This document shows, piece by piece, positions 38,778 to 51,045 of a DNA stretch of 64,000 nt (within the stretch, counting starts at the first letter, position 1; every line of letters starts with the position of its first letter). Position numbers and translations under genes: made by a program. The notes under the pieces were generated by a model, which made no database searches, was not told where the DNA came from, and saw only the letters and a list, made by a program, of their open reading frames with translations. Location of the stretch: contig CM053269.1 in NCBI GenBank assembly GCA_028583415.1, positions 41,963,016 through 42,027,015 on the forward strand, in the 5' to 3' direction. This DNA is from Protea cynaroides. Taxonomy: Eukaryota; Streptophyta; Magnoliopsida; Proteales; Proteaceae.

Positions 38778-39666
38778 GTTTATTAATACAAGCAGTTTGG
38801 TTAGTGTTCATGTTCTTACTGGAACCAATTACAAACAATGGATTAAGGATCTAGAAATATCTTTAGGTATGCTAGACCTTGATATGGGTATCATGGAGGA
38901 TAAGCCTGCTGAACTCACATATTCTAGTACCCCAGAAGAAAAACAATACATGGAGAAATGAAAAAACGCCAACAAGAAATGTTTACTAATGATTAGGCAT
39001 TATGTCCCTGACTCTATATTAGATGGAATTGAGGGAAAAAAAACAGCCAAAAGTTTACTGAAAGACATTAAAGCAAGATATGAGAAAACTGAGAAAGTAC
39101 AGATGGGCACCCTAATGGCAAAACTGTCTACCACTGTTTATGATGGAAAAGGTAATGTTACAGATCACCTTGTAGGACTTGCTGGTATAGCTAAAAAACT
39201 CAGAGAAATAAGACATGCTGTTGATAAGGATCATTTGGTATACTTGGCAATGAAATATCTATCTAATGAATACAAGCAGATTAAAGTAGCATATAGAACT
39301 TCTAGAACAAAGTGGACTCTAGATGAATTGATAGCTGCTTGTACTGAAGATAAAGAAAGTGACAAAAAAGGAACTATCGAATCCATTAATGCTACGTTCT
39401 ACAAGAACAAATCTGACAAGGGCACTAGACAACAAGGATTTGGACCTCACAAAAGAGAAAAATATTTTTCTGATAAAGCAAAGAAACCCTACGACAAGGA
39501 AAACGATGATAAAGAGCAACATGAAGAAACATACCTGAGCGACATCAAATGTTTTTGGTGTCAAAAGAGAGGACATATGAAGAGGGATTGCAAGAGCAGA
39601 AAGCGTTGGCTGGAGAAGAAAAAGAATTCTGGAAAGTCTAAGGAAGATGATGCACAAAAAGAATGA
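38778..39666 (+). pseudogene. Copia-type Gag of TR-GAG element, one in-frame stop
   Basis: From ATG at 38778 (MFINTSSLVSVHVLTGTNYK) the frame runs 296 codons with a single TGA at 38959-38961, where related Gag proteins have Trp, i.e. a TGG to TGA change. Order: N-terminal LTGTNYKQWIKDLE, the UBN2-type helical gag domain (ARYEKTEKVQMGTLMAKLST, MKYLSNEYKQIKVAYRT), a Lys-rich linker, zinc knuckle CFWCQKRGHMKRDC, and a basic end. Gag coats the RNA and forms the particle. The track-like start upstream at 38713 is in the same frame, but 38778 follows an acceptor-like AG and gives the family N-terminus. Confidence 0.85.
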
Positions 39667-40668
39667 AAGCTTCATCTTCATGAAATATAAGTATAGTTAG
39701 GAGTCAGATACATTAATAGTTAGAAGTTATTTAAATTCAGTTTGATATTTTCAATCTTCAGCTTTTTTTTTTGTTTTCTCCATAAAGGAGAGTTTGTTTC
39801 CAGTTTAAGTCTTACCAAGACATGATTCTATTTAATTTTATTTAAATAAGATTTTATTTTAAGGCGTCTTTATGCAATAAATATTTTTGTATGTTAAAAT
39901 CTGAATTTATAACAGTGATTGAATGCTTGGGTGATTTTAAGATCTTCAAAGACAGGATAATTCACTAATGGAAGCCTTTAGTGACTTATGAATGATACGG
40001 TAGTCACGAATTATTTTGATGTGCTTAGTCAGTGGGAGTTTTCATTCATATCTGGTGCTATGGTTGTTTGTATTGTTGACGATTTGATTCATGATTCAGG
40101 CTGTATTTAGTCAAAGATAAAATAGGCAGTATTTAGCCGAATACCAGACAATATTTAGCCAAAGATCAAACAAGGCAGTATTCAGCCAAATATAAAAGGT
40201 CAAACAAGGCAGTATTCAGCCAAATATAAAAGGTCAAACAAGGCGGTATTCAGCCAAATATAAAAGGTGGTATTCAACCAGGATAAGAGGCAGTATTCAG
40301 CCAAAGATTAAGGGCGGTATTCAGCCAAACAAACTATGACGGTGTGTCAAAGTGAGATATTAATCCAAGTTAGAGGCGGTTTGCCATGAAAGGATAATAT
40401 CAAGTATAAAAGTTTAAGGTAACTCGATTGAAGGTAATTCGATCAAAGATGACTCATTATCTCACGGCGATTCATGCTGTTAAGTAGGCTTTTGTATGTG
40501 GCTGATGGAAGGTAATACACCATTTGTGTTGGAGTATTTTCCACTGTTGCTCGACATTGACAGGCTTAATAGCTGGATCAAAGTAGGTGACGATTTATTG
40601 TGTGAATGGATTCCATGGCCACATTATTCAATGATGGCATTGTAATTAATCTAGCCCAAGTGAGAGAA
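39667..40668 (+). other. 3' non-coding part of gag-only element
   Basis: Holds the tandem array at 40090-40335 and ends in the purine tract CCCAAGTGAGAGAA before the LTR. No pol sequence is present. Confidence 0.65.
40090..40335 (+). repeat. GGCAGTATTCAGCCAAA tandem array
   Basis: About eight copies of GGCAGTATTCAGCCAAAnAT with AAAAGGTCAAACAA spacers, spacing 20-40 bp, degenerate at the edges. Confidence 0.85.
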
Positions 40669-40675
40669 TGTTGGA

Positions 40676-40750
<75 letters not shown>

Positions 40751-41158
40751 CTTAATTAATTACTAGGCCCATTGATCAGTGGGAGTCTATGTCACTAGGT
40801 TAGACCAGTTCGGTCTGGTTCGTCATAAGATAAAGAGATAGGCAATCCCTATTACAGTGTGGGACTGATTAGGGTTTGTGACAGTATTATATATACTAGG
40901 TCATGAGTCCCCGCAGCCATAGTTGTTTTCTTCTCTCTTTACCCACGAACAGTGAGAAAGGCGTGGAACCTCTACAGGCTGTGGAAGACCGTGATCAAAG
41001 CTCCAACACCATTCTTGGAGAATAACAACGGAAATCAATCTTCTACTCTCAAGTATGTCTCTATTATTATTGATTACATTGAACATCATTGTATTCTGGA
41101 TCTTTGTATGGATATTAGGGTTTAGAATGAAACCCTATAAACTGTAAAAAGTCTAACA
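40669..41158 (+). repeat. 3' LTR of gag-only element
   Basis: Starts TGTTGGAATATATA, with shorter (TA)n(TG)n than the 5' copy, then matches it with only a few substitutions to GTCTAACA. Confidence 0.88.
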
Positions 41159-41279
41159 CTTGATTCTTCAATAAACCTTGCTTATTCACTCATCTCCTCA
41201 TTCCTCATAAGCTCACAATCACCATTAATGTTCAATGAATGCTCTACTAACCTTACAACACTCTTCAAAATACCAAAAA

Positions 41280-41510
41280 AAGGGGGGGGGGGGTTTTGTT
41301 AATTTCTTACCCCCCCCCCCCCCCCCCCCCCCCCCCCTTCCCTTTTTTTTTTTTTTCTTTTTCTTTCTCTCCTCCCTCCCCCCCTCCCCCTTTAACCAAA
41401 AAAAAAAAAATAAAAAAATAAAAAAATTCCAACTTATTTTTTTAAATAAAAAATTTATATTTTAAATATTAAAAATATAAAATATTTAAAAAAAAATATT
41501 TTTTTTTTTT

Positions 41511-41554
<44 letters not shown>

Positions 41555-41720
41555 ACAACCATTGTTGGTTTTTTATATAAAAATAAAAAAAAAAAAAAAA
41601 AAAAAAAACCAAAAAAAAAAAAAAAAAAAAAAAACCCCCCCCCAAAAAATAATTCCCCCTCAACCCCTCCAACCCCCCCCCCTTTCCCCCCCCCAAAAAA
41701 AAAAAAAAATAAGGGGGTTT
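41280..41720. other. Homopolymer-rich tract, probable sequencing or assembly error
   Basis: Long runs of C, G, A and T with little else (for example the C runs near 41311-41337 and 41513-41554, A runs near 41588-41634). The predicted poly-Pro, poly-Gly and poly-Lys frames are meaningless. It ends exactly where good LTR sequence resumes. Confidence 0.75.
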
Positions 41721-42429
41721 TCGACCTTTAACCCAAAGGTTGGTGATTCTCTAATGAACCCCACAGTAGGGTCATAGGCTATTACCTACTTAGATGAATA
41801 GGTCGTGAAATTATCTTCGAAATGAGACCGAAATCATCAAATTCTGACGTCAAACAAGGAAGATATCGTAGTTTGAAAATACAAGGGCATTTACGTAATT
41901 ATCGTATCATGCATGCATTATCATTCAAACTTCAAGACATCATATCTTGGTCATCTGATATCGGAATCAGATGATTCAAAGGCCAATATTCCTTATTTTT
42001 AGTCCTCTTCAAAGTGGACGTAAAAAAATCCCAGGTAGAAGTCACCAATGGGTCCCATGCAAGATTACACATGGAAATGGTTATTTAATCTTCAAAAATT
42101 CATAAGTTGGCCATTTCATTTCCAAATGAGATGATTCAAGCTTCAATATTCCTTATTTTTAATGTTCTACAAAGTGAACGTAGAAAATTTGGAACAGATG
42201 CTATCAGAAAATTCCATATGGAAGGGCGACAGAAATGGACTATGAAATGTCAACCTTAGTCCAAACCAGCTTAATCCAACTTAGTCTAACTTAGCTCGGC
42301 CCAGCTCAGACCAATCTAGACCAAGTTATGTCGGTCCATATGCATGTATTTCTTTTATATATGTATAATGTATAATATATTATTGTATATAATACATATA
42401 TATATATTATGGATATATATTATATGTAT

Positions 42430-43100
<671 letters not shown>

Positions 43101-44639
43101 ATAAGGAGGATTCACATTCAAAGGGGGTTGATACAACCTTCAATCACCCTTCATCAACGGTTTCGCTTGATTTGAGCCCAAGGTTAGTACTCTAAACAAA
43201 TTTAGAGGTCGTTATAATGCTCGAATGCCAATTTTGCTTAAAAAGGCTAATTTTCATGAAATCTCAATCATGAATGCTCTATTACATGCTTGTTAATGTT
43301 AGGATGCCTATGTCTAATATTTTTCATGAATTATAATTTGTCTAAGCTATTCAATGATGAATTTTTGAATGATATACAATGATGTTTGATGTTTTTTGCA
43401 AATTTCATAAAGTGGTTTTCTGATCTGAAAAATTCCAGATTTAGGGTTCAAAATTAGGACGTACATCATATGTATGTTTTCTAAGATTTTGAAGCCCAAA
43501 ATTTTATGAGAGTCTCTCTGGTATGTTAGAAGACTACCCTAAAAATTTCGTTCCATTTGGGATTGGGAAAATATATCAAAAAATTTGTCTTTGACATTGC
43601 TATTTTTCTCGGATGTAATGCAATCCTCCATCAGAAAGTCTCTAGACAAAGGCCTTATGGCCATAATCAGAAAATCCACTTGACATGAACTTTTTAGACA
43701 TGAAAGTCTCCTAAAAAATGGCACTGGTTTCATATTTTTTCCATTTTTCTTTGAATTGATATCAATTTTTAAGTGCATAGTGCTCTGATTTTAAATCTGT
43801 CATGATGTACTGATTTGCATGATTGAAAAGAGTCATTTTCACAAAGAAAATATACTGTTTTAACTTGTTTTTCTTAATGAAATTTTAGATCAGATAGTTA
43901 TGTACATAGACATATGTCTGTATTTAATTTTCATTAAGAATATAATTTTATTTGGAATTTATGGTGCAACTGGTCAAAAATCTGGAACAGATTTGACCAG
44001 TGCACATGGTCGGTCTTAGGGCATATCTTTGACCTATTTTTTCTTTCTGTTGGGATTCAAATCCTTCATATGAAATATAATATATTAAGTCATCTTTCTA
44101 TGAAAAAAAGTTGAGCTTGATTTGAGTTTCGAAAGACCTACTTATGGTCATTCTTGTATAATGTGATAAATCTGAATACAGTTCATAGTTTTGTCCATTA
44201 TCTGGAACCTTGTGTCACAATTTTCACAGTTTTGAGTCATTAATCTTTCCAAATTTCTTCATAAAAATTACAATTTTTCAAAGAACATTGAACATATATT
44301 TTTTTTGATAATTTTGCACTTTTCAAAAAATGTTTCATTGATGTCTCATTCATTATAACATCAATGATTGTTTAAATGAATTCTGCCATATTTGGATAAA
44401 TGGCTATATTTGGAGCATTCATATGCTTTGTTTGGATTGTGCATACCATGTTTGCCACATTCCATGTATTGCTATTTTTGGTAGAATAGATAAATTTTTA
44501 CCATATTTTAGCAAAATCTTAATTTTTTTTAAGTCTTACTATGCTTAGAAAATAGCATATAAGATCTTTCCTTTTTTTGAAAAATTCATGTCATATATGC
44601 ATTCTATGATTGGTACTTACCATATTGATATATAGATGC

Positions 44640-44755
44640 ATATTAGATCTTGCATATTAGATCTTGCCATATTAGATCTTGCCATATTAGATCTTGCCAT
44701 GCTTAGATCTTGCCATATTAGATCTTGCCATATTAGGCTCTTGCCTTATTTGCAA
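44640..44755 (+). repeat. AGATCTTGCCATATT tandem array, 5' LTR
   Basis: Six copies of TTAGATCTTGC(C)ATA. The 3' LTR copy at 58732-58805 has four, so copy number changed after insertion. Confidence 0.85.
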
Positions 44756-45219
44756 TACATGTCATATTTGAGAGATTTTAAACAATCTTACTACATGTGA
44801 ATTTCTTGCCATAAATATTTTATATGCCATATTTAGATAGAATATTCTATTTTGGGCAATAATTTAATTTATGCAACACCCTAGTCGAACTGCCATATCT
44901 ATACACCTAGCAAACATATTAGGTGTGGGGACGTGCATTTAGGCACCCACATTCTTGGGAAGGGCATAATGGGAATAATAAAAGCCTTAATAAAGAAAGA
45001 AAAATGCTTTGCCAAACCTTCCAAAATTAGAATTCAGGATGAAAAGGGTAATTTAGGATGATTTTGCCCATCGGTAAACCCTAAACCTTGAATAGGTTCT
45101 CAACCCTAAACCTAGAATAGGTTTTCAATCATTAACCTAAAATGGGTTATCCAACCCGAACTACGTAGATTCTGATTCCTAGGTCAAACCCTAGGATACG
45201 TAGGCCATTTGGGAGAAAC

Positions 45220-46080
45220 CCAAATTCGGATCCACAATTTAGTCCACTTGGACTATCCATAGATCCACTAGGATATCCCCATATTTTAACCCAAATAGGG
45301 TTATCCACACCTTAGTCCACTCGGACTATCCATAGATCCACTAGGATATTTATCCACATTTTAACCCACATAGGGTTATCTATATTTCAACCCAGATAGG
45401 GTTATCCACATTCCAACCCAAATAGGGTTATTCTTAGATCCACTAGGACTATCTATCAGTCCACTTGGACTATCCAGATCCTAACCCATAGGGTTTTCTC
45501 AACCTTTCAAGCATAAACTTCAACTTGAACAATGAACTTAATCATGCACAATCATAAATCACATCCATAAACTTTAATCACACCTGAACTACGATGGTGA
45601 ACCTGATTTTCAGAATAATTCCGTAATACGTAGGCAATCTGATGGATACAGATTCGGTTCAATGATATCAAACCACTTGGTAATTTTAATTTTTTTTTCG
45701 AACTACGCGGATTCTGATTCCTAGGGCAAACCCTAGGATACGTAGGCCATTTGGGAGAATCCCAAATTCGGATCCACACCTTAGTCCACTCGGACTATCC
45801 ATAGATCCACTAGGATATTTATCCACACCTTAGTCCACTCAGACTATCCATAGATCCACTAGGATATCTATCCATATTCCAACCCAAAAAGGGTTATCCA
45901 AATCTTAGTCCACTTGGACTATCCATAGATCCACTAGGATATTTATTCACATTTTGACCCACATAGGGTTATCCACATTCCAACCCAAAATGGGTTATCC
46001 ATATTTCAACCCAAATAGGGTTATCCTTAAATCCACTAGGACTATCTATCAGTCCACATGGACTATCCAGATCCTAACCC
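45220..46080 (+). repeat. Shuffled stem-like modules in 5' LTR
   Basis: Repeated modules AGTCCACTTGGACTATCC, ATAGATCCACTAGGATAT, and AACCCAAATAGGGTTATCC alternate without fixed order. Each is close to its own inverted complement, so each could fold as a short hairpin. They recur in the 3' LTR at 59280-60135. Confidence 0.75.
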
Positions 46081-46526
46081 ATAGGGTTTTCTCAGCCTTT
46101 CAAGCATAAATTTCAACTTGAACAATAAACTTAATCATGCACAAGCATAAATCACAGCCATAAACTTTAATCATTCCTGAACTACGATGGTGAACCTGAT
46201 TTTCGAAATAATTCCGTGATACGTAGGCAATCTGATGGATACAGATTCGGTTCAATGATATCAAACCACTTGGTTTGGTTTGGTTTAACAAATAGAGTCT
46301 AGCATAGGAAAGGTATAGGAAACCGATTTCGATCGGGCGGTTTGGGTGCCTAACCCCTTCCCATAACCGTAACCTGACGCTTACCCAATCTCTGATGGAC
46401 CAGAAATCCAATCTAAGGGTCATGAGTCAATCGAAGTCTTACCTTGGGGTGAGATTTCACATTTCTAAGGTCCTAGACCTAAATCTAGGTGGCGACTTCT
46501 AAAGATTTCCATCTTTGTCCTCACAG

Positions 46527-46544
46527 TGGCGACTCCACTGGGGA
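46527..46544 (+). other. Primer binding site of giant element
   Basis: TGGCGACTCCACTGGGGA one base after the LTR end. It is of the type described for Tat/Ogre Gypsy elements (reported there as tRNA-Arg). The exact tRNA was not checked here. Confidence 0.75.
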
Positions 46545-47745
46545 TATAAATGTCAAACTCCTAAATGTGTGAATTGGATGCTAGATTTTAGGATACTATA
46601 TTTATGCTTGTATATTATTGCTTTGGGGGGAATGGGTTTAGTCACACATTCGTGCGAGTAGCCGAACCGGGTCCCATGCATATGGGGCAGCCCGCTAGGC
46701 GAAACACACAGCCTTGGCCTGTACTTTATGAGACCACGACCGGCGAGTAGCCTCTAACGAGCGTTTCTTGGGTCCGCCTAGGAATGCGTTATGCTACTCC
46801 ACGTCGCTTGGATCCTTGCAACATAGTATATAAAGGGATTGGGGGCCCATTATTCATCAAGCATTCGGTGATAGGTTACCCCATCCTCGTCAAGGTGGCC
46901 TTTTCTGTCCTAACCCAGTTTGAGCCACATGTATGTTATTTTTGGTCCATGTTTTGAACCAACATGGTAAAATCCACTCGATCATAATATTTACGTCCGA
47001 GACGTCGAAGTTCTGCCCGTTTTTGTCCTTGACTTGTCAACATGTTTGGATCCACACTTGAGTATTCTTGTCTCTCACTTGTTGGGAGCGTGAGGGTTAC
47101 GTATACCCGCATACACATTAGTGTGGGCGGTCTGTACACGCCCTCCATCGTACAAAGCTCATTGTGTTGACCGTTCAATATTGATACATCAATCTCAAAA
47201 ACGATTAGAAAATCTTCGTCATGGCATAGATACTATGATCAAGTAGAAATTTACCGGTTTTTTCATCTATGAACCGTTTTTGCTAACCATCCCTAATAAG
47301 GACGACGGATTAATATATCCATTTCAATTTCATCGAATTCGGTAATCCAATTGGCCAGACCTTGGTACCACTGATTATCCATTTTAGAATCATGAGGTCC
47401 CAAGACTGAACACATGGCTTAATCAAATTCAATTAAATTGACTTGGATAATGTTTACCCAATCGCCCTTATGAGGGATCTAACTCTTGTTTGGTTGAGTC
47501 ATCCTTGATTATGCATGTGACTTCTACTCCTCTAGATGTCTAGAATCTCAATATTCCTCCATTGGATTTCAATGCCTTTGGAAAAGAGAATCAAACTGCA
47601 ACTATATCCACCTTTTTAGGGTGAGAGGCCCCTACAATTAGGGAATTGTCTTGATCTCCCACTTTGAGATCCATCCATATTATCTTTCTAAATGAATCAA
47701 TGGAAGTCATGAATCTAGATCTTGATTGAACATCAAATTTTGTAA
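46545..47745 (+). other. Giant element, 5' untranslated internal region
   Basis: Unique-looking sequence. 46620-46900 carries GC-rich text typical of Tat/Ogre leaders (GCGAGTAGCCTCTAACGAGC, GGGTCCCATGCATATGGGGC). No coding domain seen. Confidence 0.55.
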
Positions 47746-48760
47746 GAAAGAAGGAAAGATTCAGCCCCTAGGCAAATCCAATCATAGTTCTCGATTCATC
47801 TCTGAATTAAGGAAAGATTCAGCCCCTAGGCAAATCCAATCATAGTTCTCGATTCACCTCAAAATTAAGGAAAGATTCAGCCCCTAGGCAAATCCAATCA
47901 CCATTCTCGATTCATCTCTGAATTAAGGAAAGATCAGCCCCTAGGCAAATCCAATCACTTTCTCAATGTACCTTAGAATTAAGGAAAGATTCAGCCCCTA
48001 GGCAAGTCCAATCATAGTTCTCGATTCACCCCTGAATCAAGGAAAGATTTAACCCCTAGGCAGATTCAATCATAGTTCCCCGATTCATCTCTGAATTAAG
48101 GAAAGATTCAGCCCCTAGGCAAATCCAATCATAGTTCTCAATTTATCTCAGAATTAAGGAGAGATCCAGCCCCTAGGAAAATCCAATCATAGTTCTCGAT
48201 TCATCTATGAATTAAGGAAAGATTCAGCCCCTAGGCAAATCCAATTATTGTTCCCTATTCACCTTTGAATTAAGGAAAGATTCAGCCCCTAGGCAAATCT
48301 AATCATTATTCCCTATTCACCTTTGAATTAAGGAAAGATTCAGCCCCTAGGCAGGTCCAATCATTAATTCGGTTCATCCAGAATTAAGGTAAGATTTAGC
48401 CCCTAGCAGATTCAATCACATCCAGTTCATCTTAGAATCAAAAAATTATTCAGCCCCTAGGCAGGTCCAACCACCATTTCTGATTCATCTCAGAACTGAA
48501 GGAAAGATTCAGCCCCTAGGCAGGTCCAATCATCATTTCGGTTATCCAGAATTAAGGAAAGATTCAGCCCCTAGGCAGATTCAATCACATCCAGTTCATC
48601 TCAGAATAAAAAAAAAAAAATATTCAACCCCAGATTCAACCACCATTTCTGGTTCATCTCAGAACTGAAGAAGGCTTTAACCCCTAGGCAGGTTCAATCA
48701 TCACTCCCAGATCATGTTAAAATGGAGGAGGCATTTGGCCCCTAGGCTTTTTTCACCTTT
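47746..48760 (+). repeat. 58 bp tandem array in giant element
   Basis: About 17 units of GGAAAGATTCAGCCCCTAGG then CAAATCCAATCATAGTTCTC and GATTCATCTCTGAATTAA. The units diverge toward the right, where GGCAGGTCCAATCATCATTT variants replace the left ones. Confidence 0.9.
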
Positions 48761-49680
48761 CACCTCCTATTTAGGTTCTGGTTCATGTTGGAACTAGGAA
48801 AAGTTTCATTCATATGAATTCAATTAGCCACTAGGCTTATCCAACCATCAACTTTGGTTAGGATTCTGATTCATGTCAGGAACTAGGAAAAGTTTCATTC
48901 ATCTTAATTCAATTAGCCACTAGGCTTATCCAACCATCAATTTTGGTTAGGGTTCCTGTTCATGTCGGAACTAGGAAAAGTTTCATTCATATGAATTCAA
49001 TTAGCCACTAGGCTTATCCAACCATCATCTTTGGTTAGGGTTTCTGATTCATGTCAGGAACTAAGAAAAGTTCCATTCATCTTAATTCAATTAGCCACTA
49101 GGCTTATCCAACCATCAATTTTGGTTAGGGTTCCGGTTCATGTTGGAACTAGAAAAAGTTCCATTCATCTGAATTCAATTAGCCACTAGGCTTATCCAAC
49201 CATCAACTTTGGTTAGGGTTCTGATTCATGTTGGAACTAAGAAAAGTTCCATTAACCAACCATCAACTTTGGTTAGGGTTCTGATTTATGTCGAACTAGG
49301 AAAAGTTCCATTCATCTGAATTCAATTAGCCACTAGGCTTATCCAACCGTCAATTATGGTTCAAGTTCTGATTCATGTTGGAACTAAGAAGAGTTCCATT
49401 CATTTGAATTCAATTAGCCACTAGGCCTGTCCAACCATCAACTATGGTTCATGTTCTGATTCATGTTGGAACTAAGAAGAGTTCCATTCATTTGAATTTA
49501 ATTAGCCCCTAGGCTTGCCCAACTGTCAACTCCAGTTCAGGTTCCAATTCATGTTGGAACTAAGGAATGTTCCATTTATATGAACTCAATGTGAGCATGA
49601 GTTAGCCTCTAGGCCTGTTCAACCATTACCTCTGGTCCATGTTCCATTTCATGAAGGAATTAAAGAGAATTTCAGTCATT
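48761..49680 (+). repeat. About 88 bp tandem array in giant element
   Basis: About ten units with AATTAGCCACTAGGCTTATC, CAACCATCAACTTTGGTTAG, GATTCATGTTGGAACTA and AAAAGTTCCATTCATCTGAA. It shares the CCCCTAGGC / CCACTAGGC core with the 58 bp array, so one may descend from the other. Confidence 0.9.
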
Positions 49681-49699
49681 TCAACTCAATCAATCCATC

Positions 49700-50220
49700 A
49701 TCTCTATCAATTAGAGTCCAATCCATGATTGTCTTCCTTGGCCTCTATCAATCGGAGCCCAACTCAAGCAATCCTTGCCTCTAGCAATTAGAGCCCAGTC
49801 CATGACAATCTTGATCTCTATCAATCAGAGATCAATTCAAAGTCAATCTTGATCTCTATCAATCAGAGACCAATTCAAAATCAATCTTGATCTCTATCAA
49901 TCAAAAACCAATTCAAAGTCAATCTTGATCTCTATCAATCAGAGACCAATTCAAAGTCAATCTTGATCTCTATCAATCAGAGACCAATTCAAAGTCAATC
50001 TTGATCTCTATCAATCAGAGACCAATTCAAAGTCAATCTTGATCTCTATCAATCAGAGACCAATTCAAAGTCAATCTTGATCTCTATCAATCAGAGACCA
50101 ATTCAAAGTCAATCTTTGTCTCTATCAATCAGAGACCAATTCAAAGTCAACTCTTGTCTCTATCAATCGGTGTCCGATTCAAAATCAATCTCTGGCTCTA
50201 TCAATTAGAGCCCAATCCAT
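49700..50220 (+). repeat. 38 bp tandem array in giant element
   Basis: About 12 units of AAAGTCAATCTTGATCTCTA then TCAATCAGAGACCAATTC. The central seven are almost identical, the edges degenerate (CCTCTATCAATCGGAGCCCA). Confidence 0.92.
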
Positions 50221-50499
50221 GTCTATCATAGCCCAGTGCTACAAGTTAGGATAGCCGTCTGGAATGGTGAATGAGAAGCATTCCTCATTGCTTGTCAATA
50301 AAGATCAATTCTAGATTCTGGAGTCATCAAGAAATCATGAACCTTCAGCTATGATAGTGCTGTCCCATCTCGGGCATTTCTGCCCCACTGGCCAAGGAAA
50401 TGCTAGAATCCAAAGAGTTGCCCTCATATTTCTCATTATTCAAAAAGGAGGAATGGAATTTTTCCGAGCAAAGAGGGTAGACCGAAGATGAGATCCGAT

Positions 50500-51045
50500 A
50501 TGCCCCGTGGATAGATAAGAACCGTAATGAAGCCCTTGAGCCCTAAGTGGGGCATGAACCAGATTGAACCTGGACCCAAATTGAGTGTGGTCCAATGATG
50601 AAGCCCTTGAGTCCCTAAACTAGGGCATGAACCGGATTGACCTTGGACCCAAATTGAGTGTGGTCCAATAAGGAAAGCCATTGAGCCCCAAGCTGGTCAT
50701 GAACCAGATTGACCTTGGACCCAAATTGAGTGTAGTCCAATGAGAAAAGCCATTATGCCTTAAACTGGGGCATGGACCAAATTGACCTTGGACCCAAACT
50801 GAGAGTGGTCTAATGAAGAAATACATTGAACCCCCTAAGCCGAGGCATAAACTAGTCTAATCTTGGACTCAAAATGGTGTAGTGCAATGGCGATACCCCT
50901 TGCTCCCCAAACTGGGGCATAAGCCAAAATGATTTTGAATTCAACTAGAAGTGGTCCATTGATGAATCCACTGAACCCCAAACTGGGGCATGAACCAGAG
51001 TAACCTTGAGCTTAAAAAGCAATAGTCCGGTTATGAATGGATCCC
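50500..51045 (+). repeat. About 75 bp tandem array in giant element
   Basis: Seven units with GATTGACCTTGGACCCAAAT, TGAGTGTGGTCCAATGA and CCCCAAACTGGGGCATGAAC. The last part is a small inverted repeat. Confidence 0.88.

Noticed and set aside
41235..41777. Poly-Pro, poly-Gly and poly-Lys frames
   Set aside because: Homopolymer runs of doubtful sequence quality, not genes.
49861..50160. CRISPR-like array of regular 38 bp repeats
   Set aside because: Units are contiguous without spacers and sit in a plant LTR element. It is an ordinary tandem repeat.
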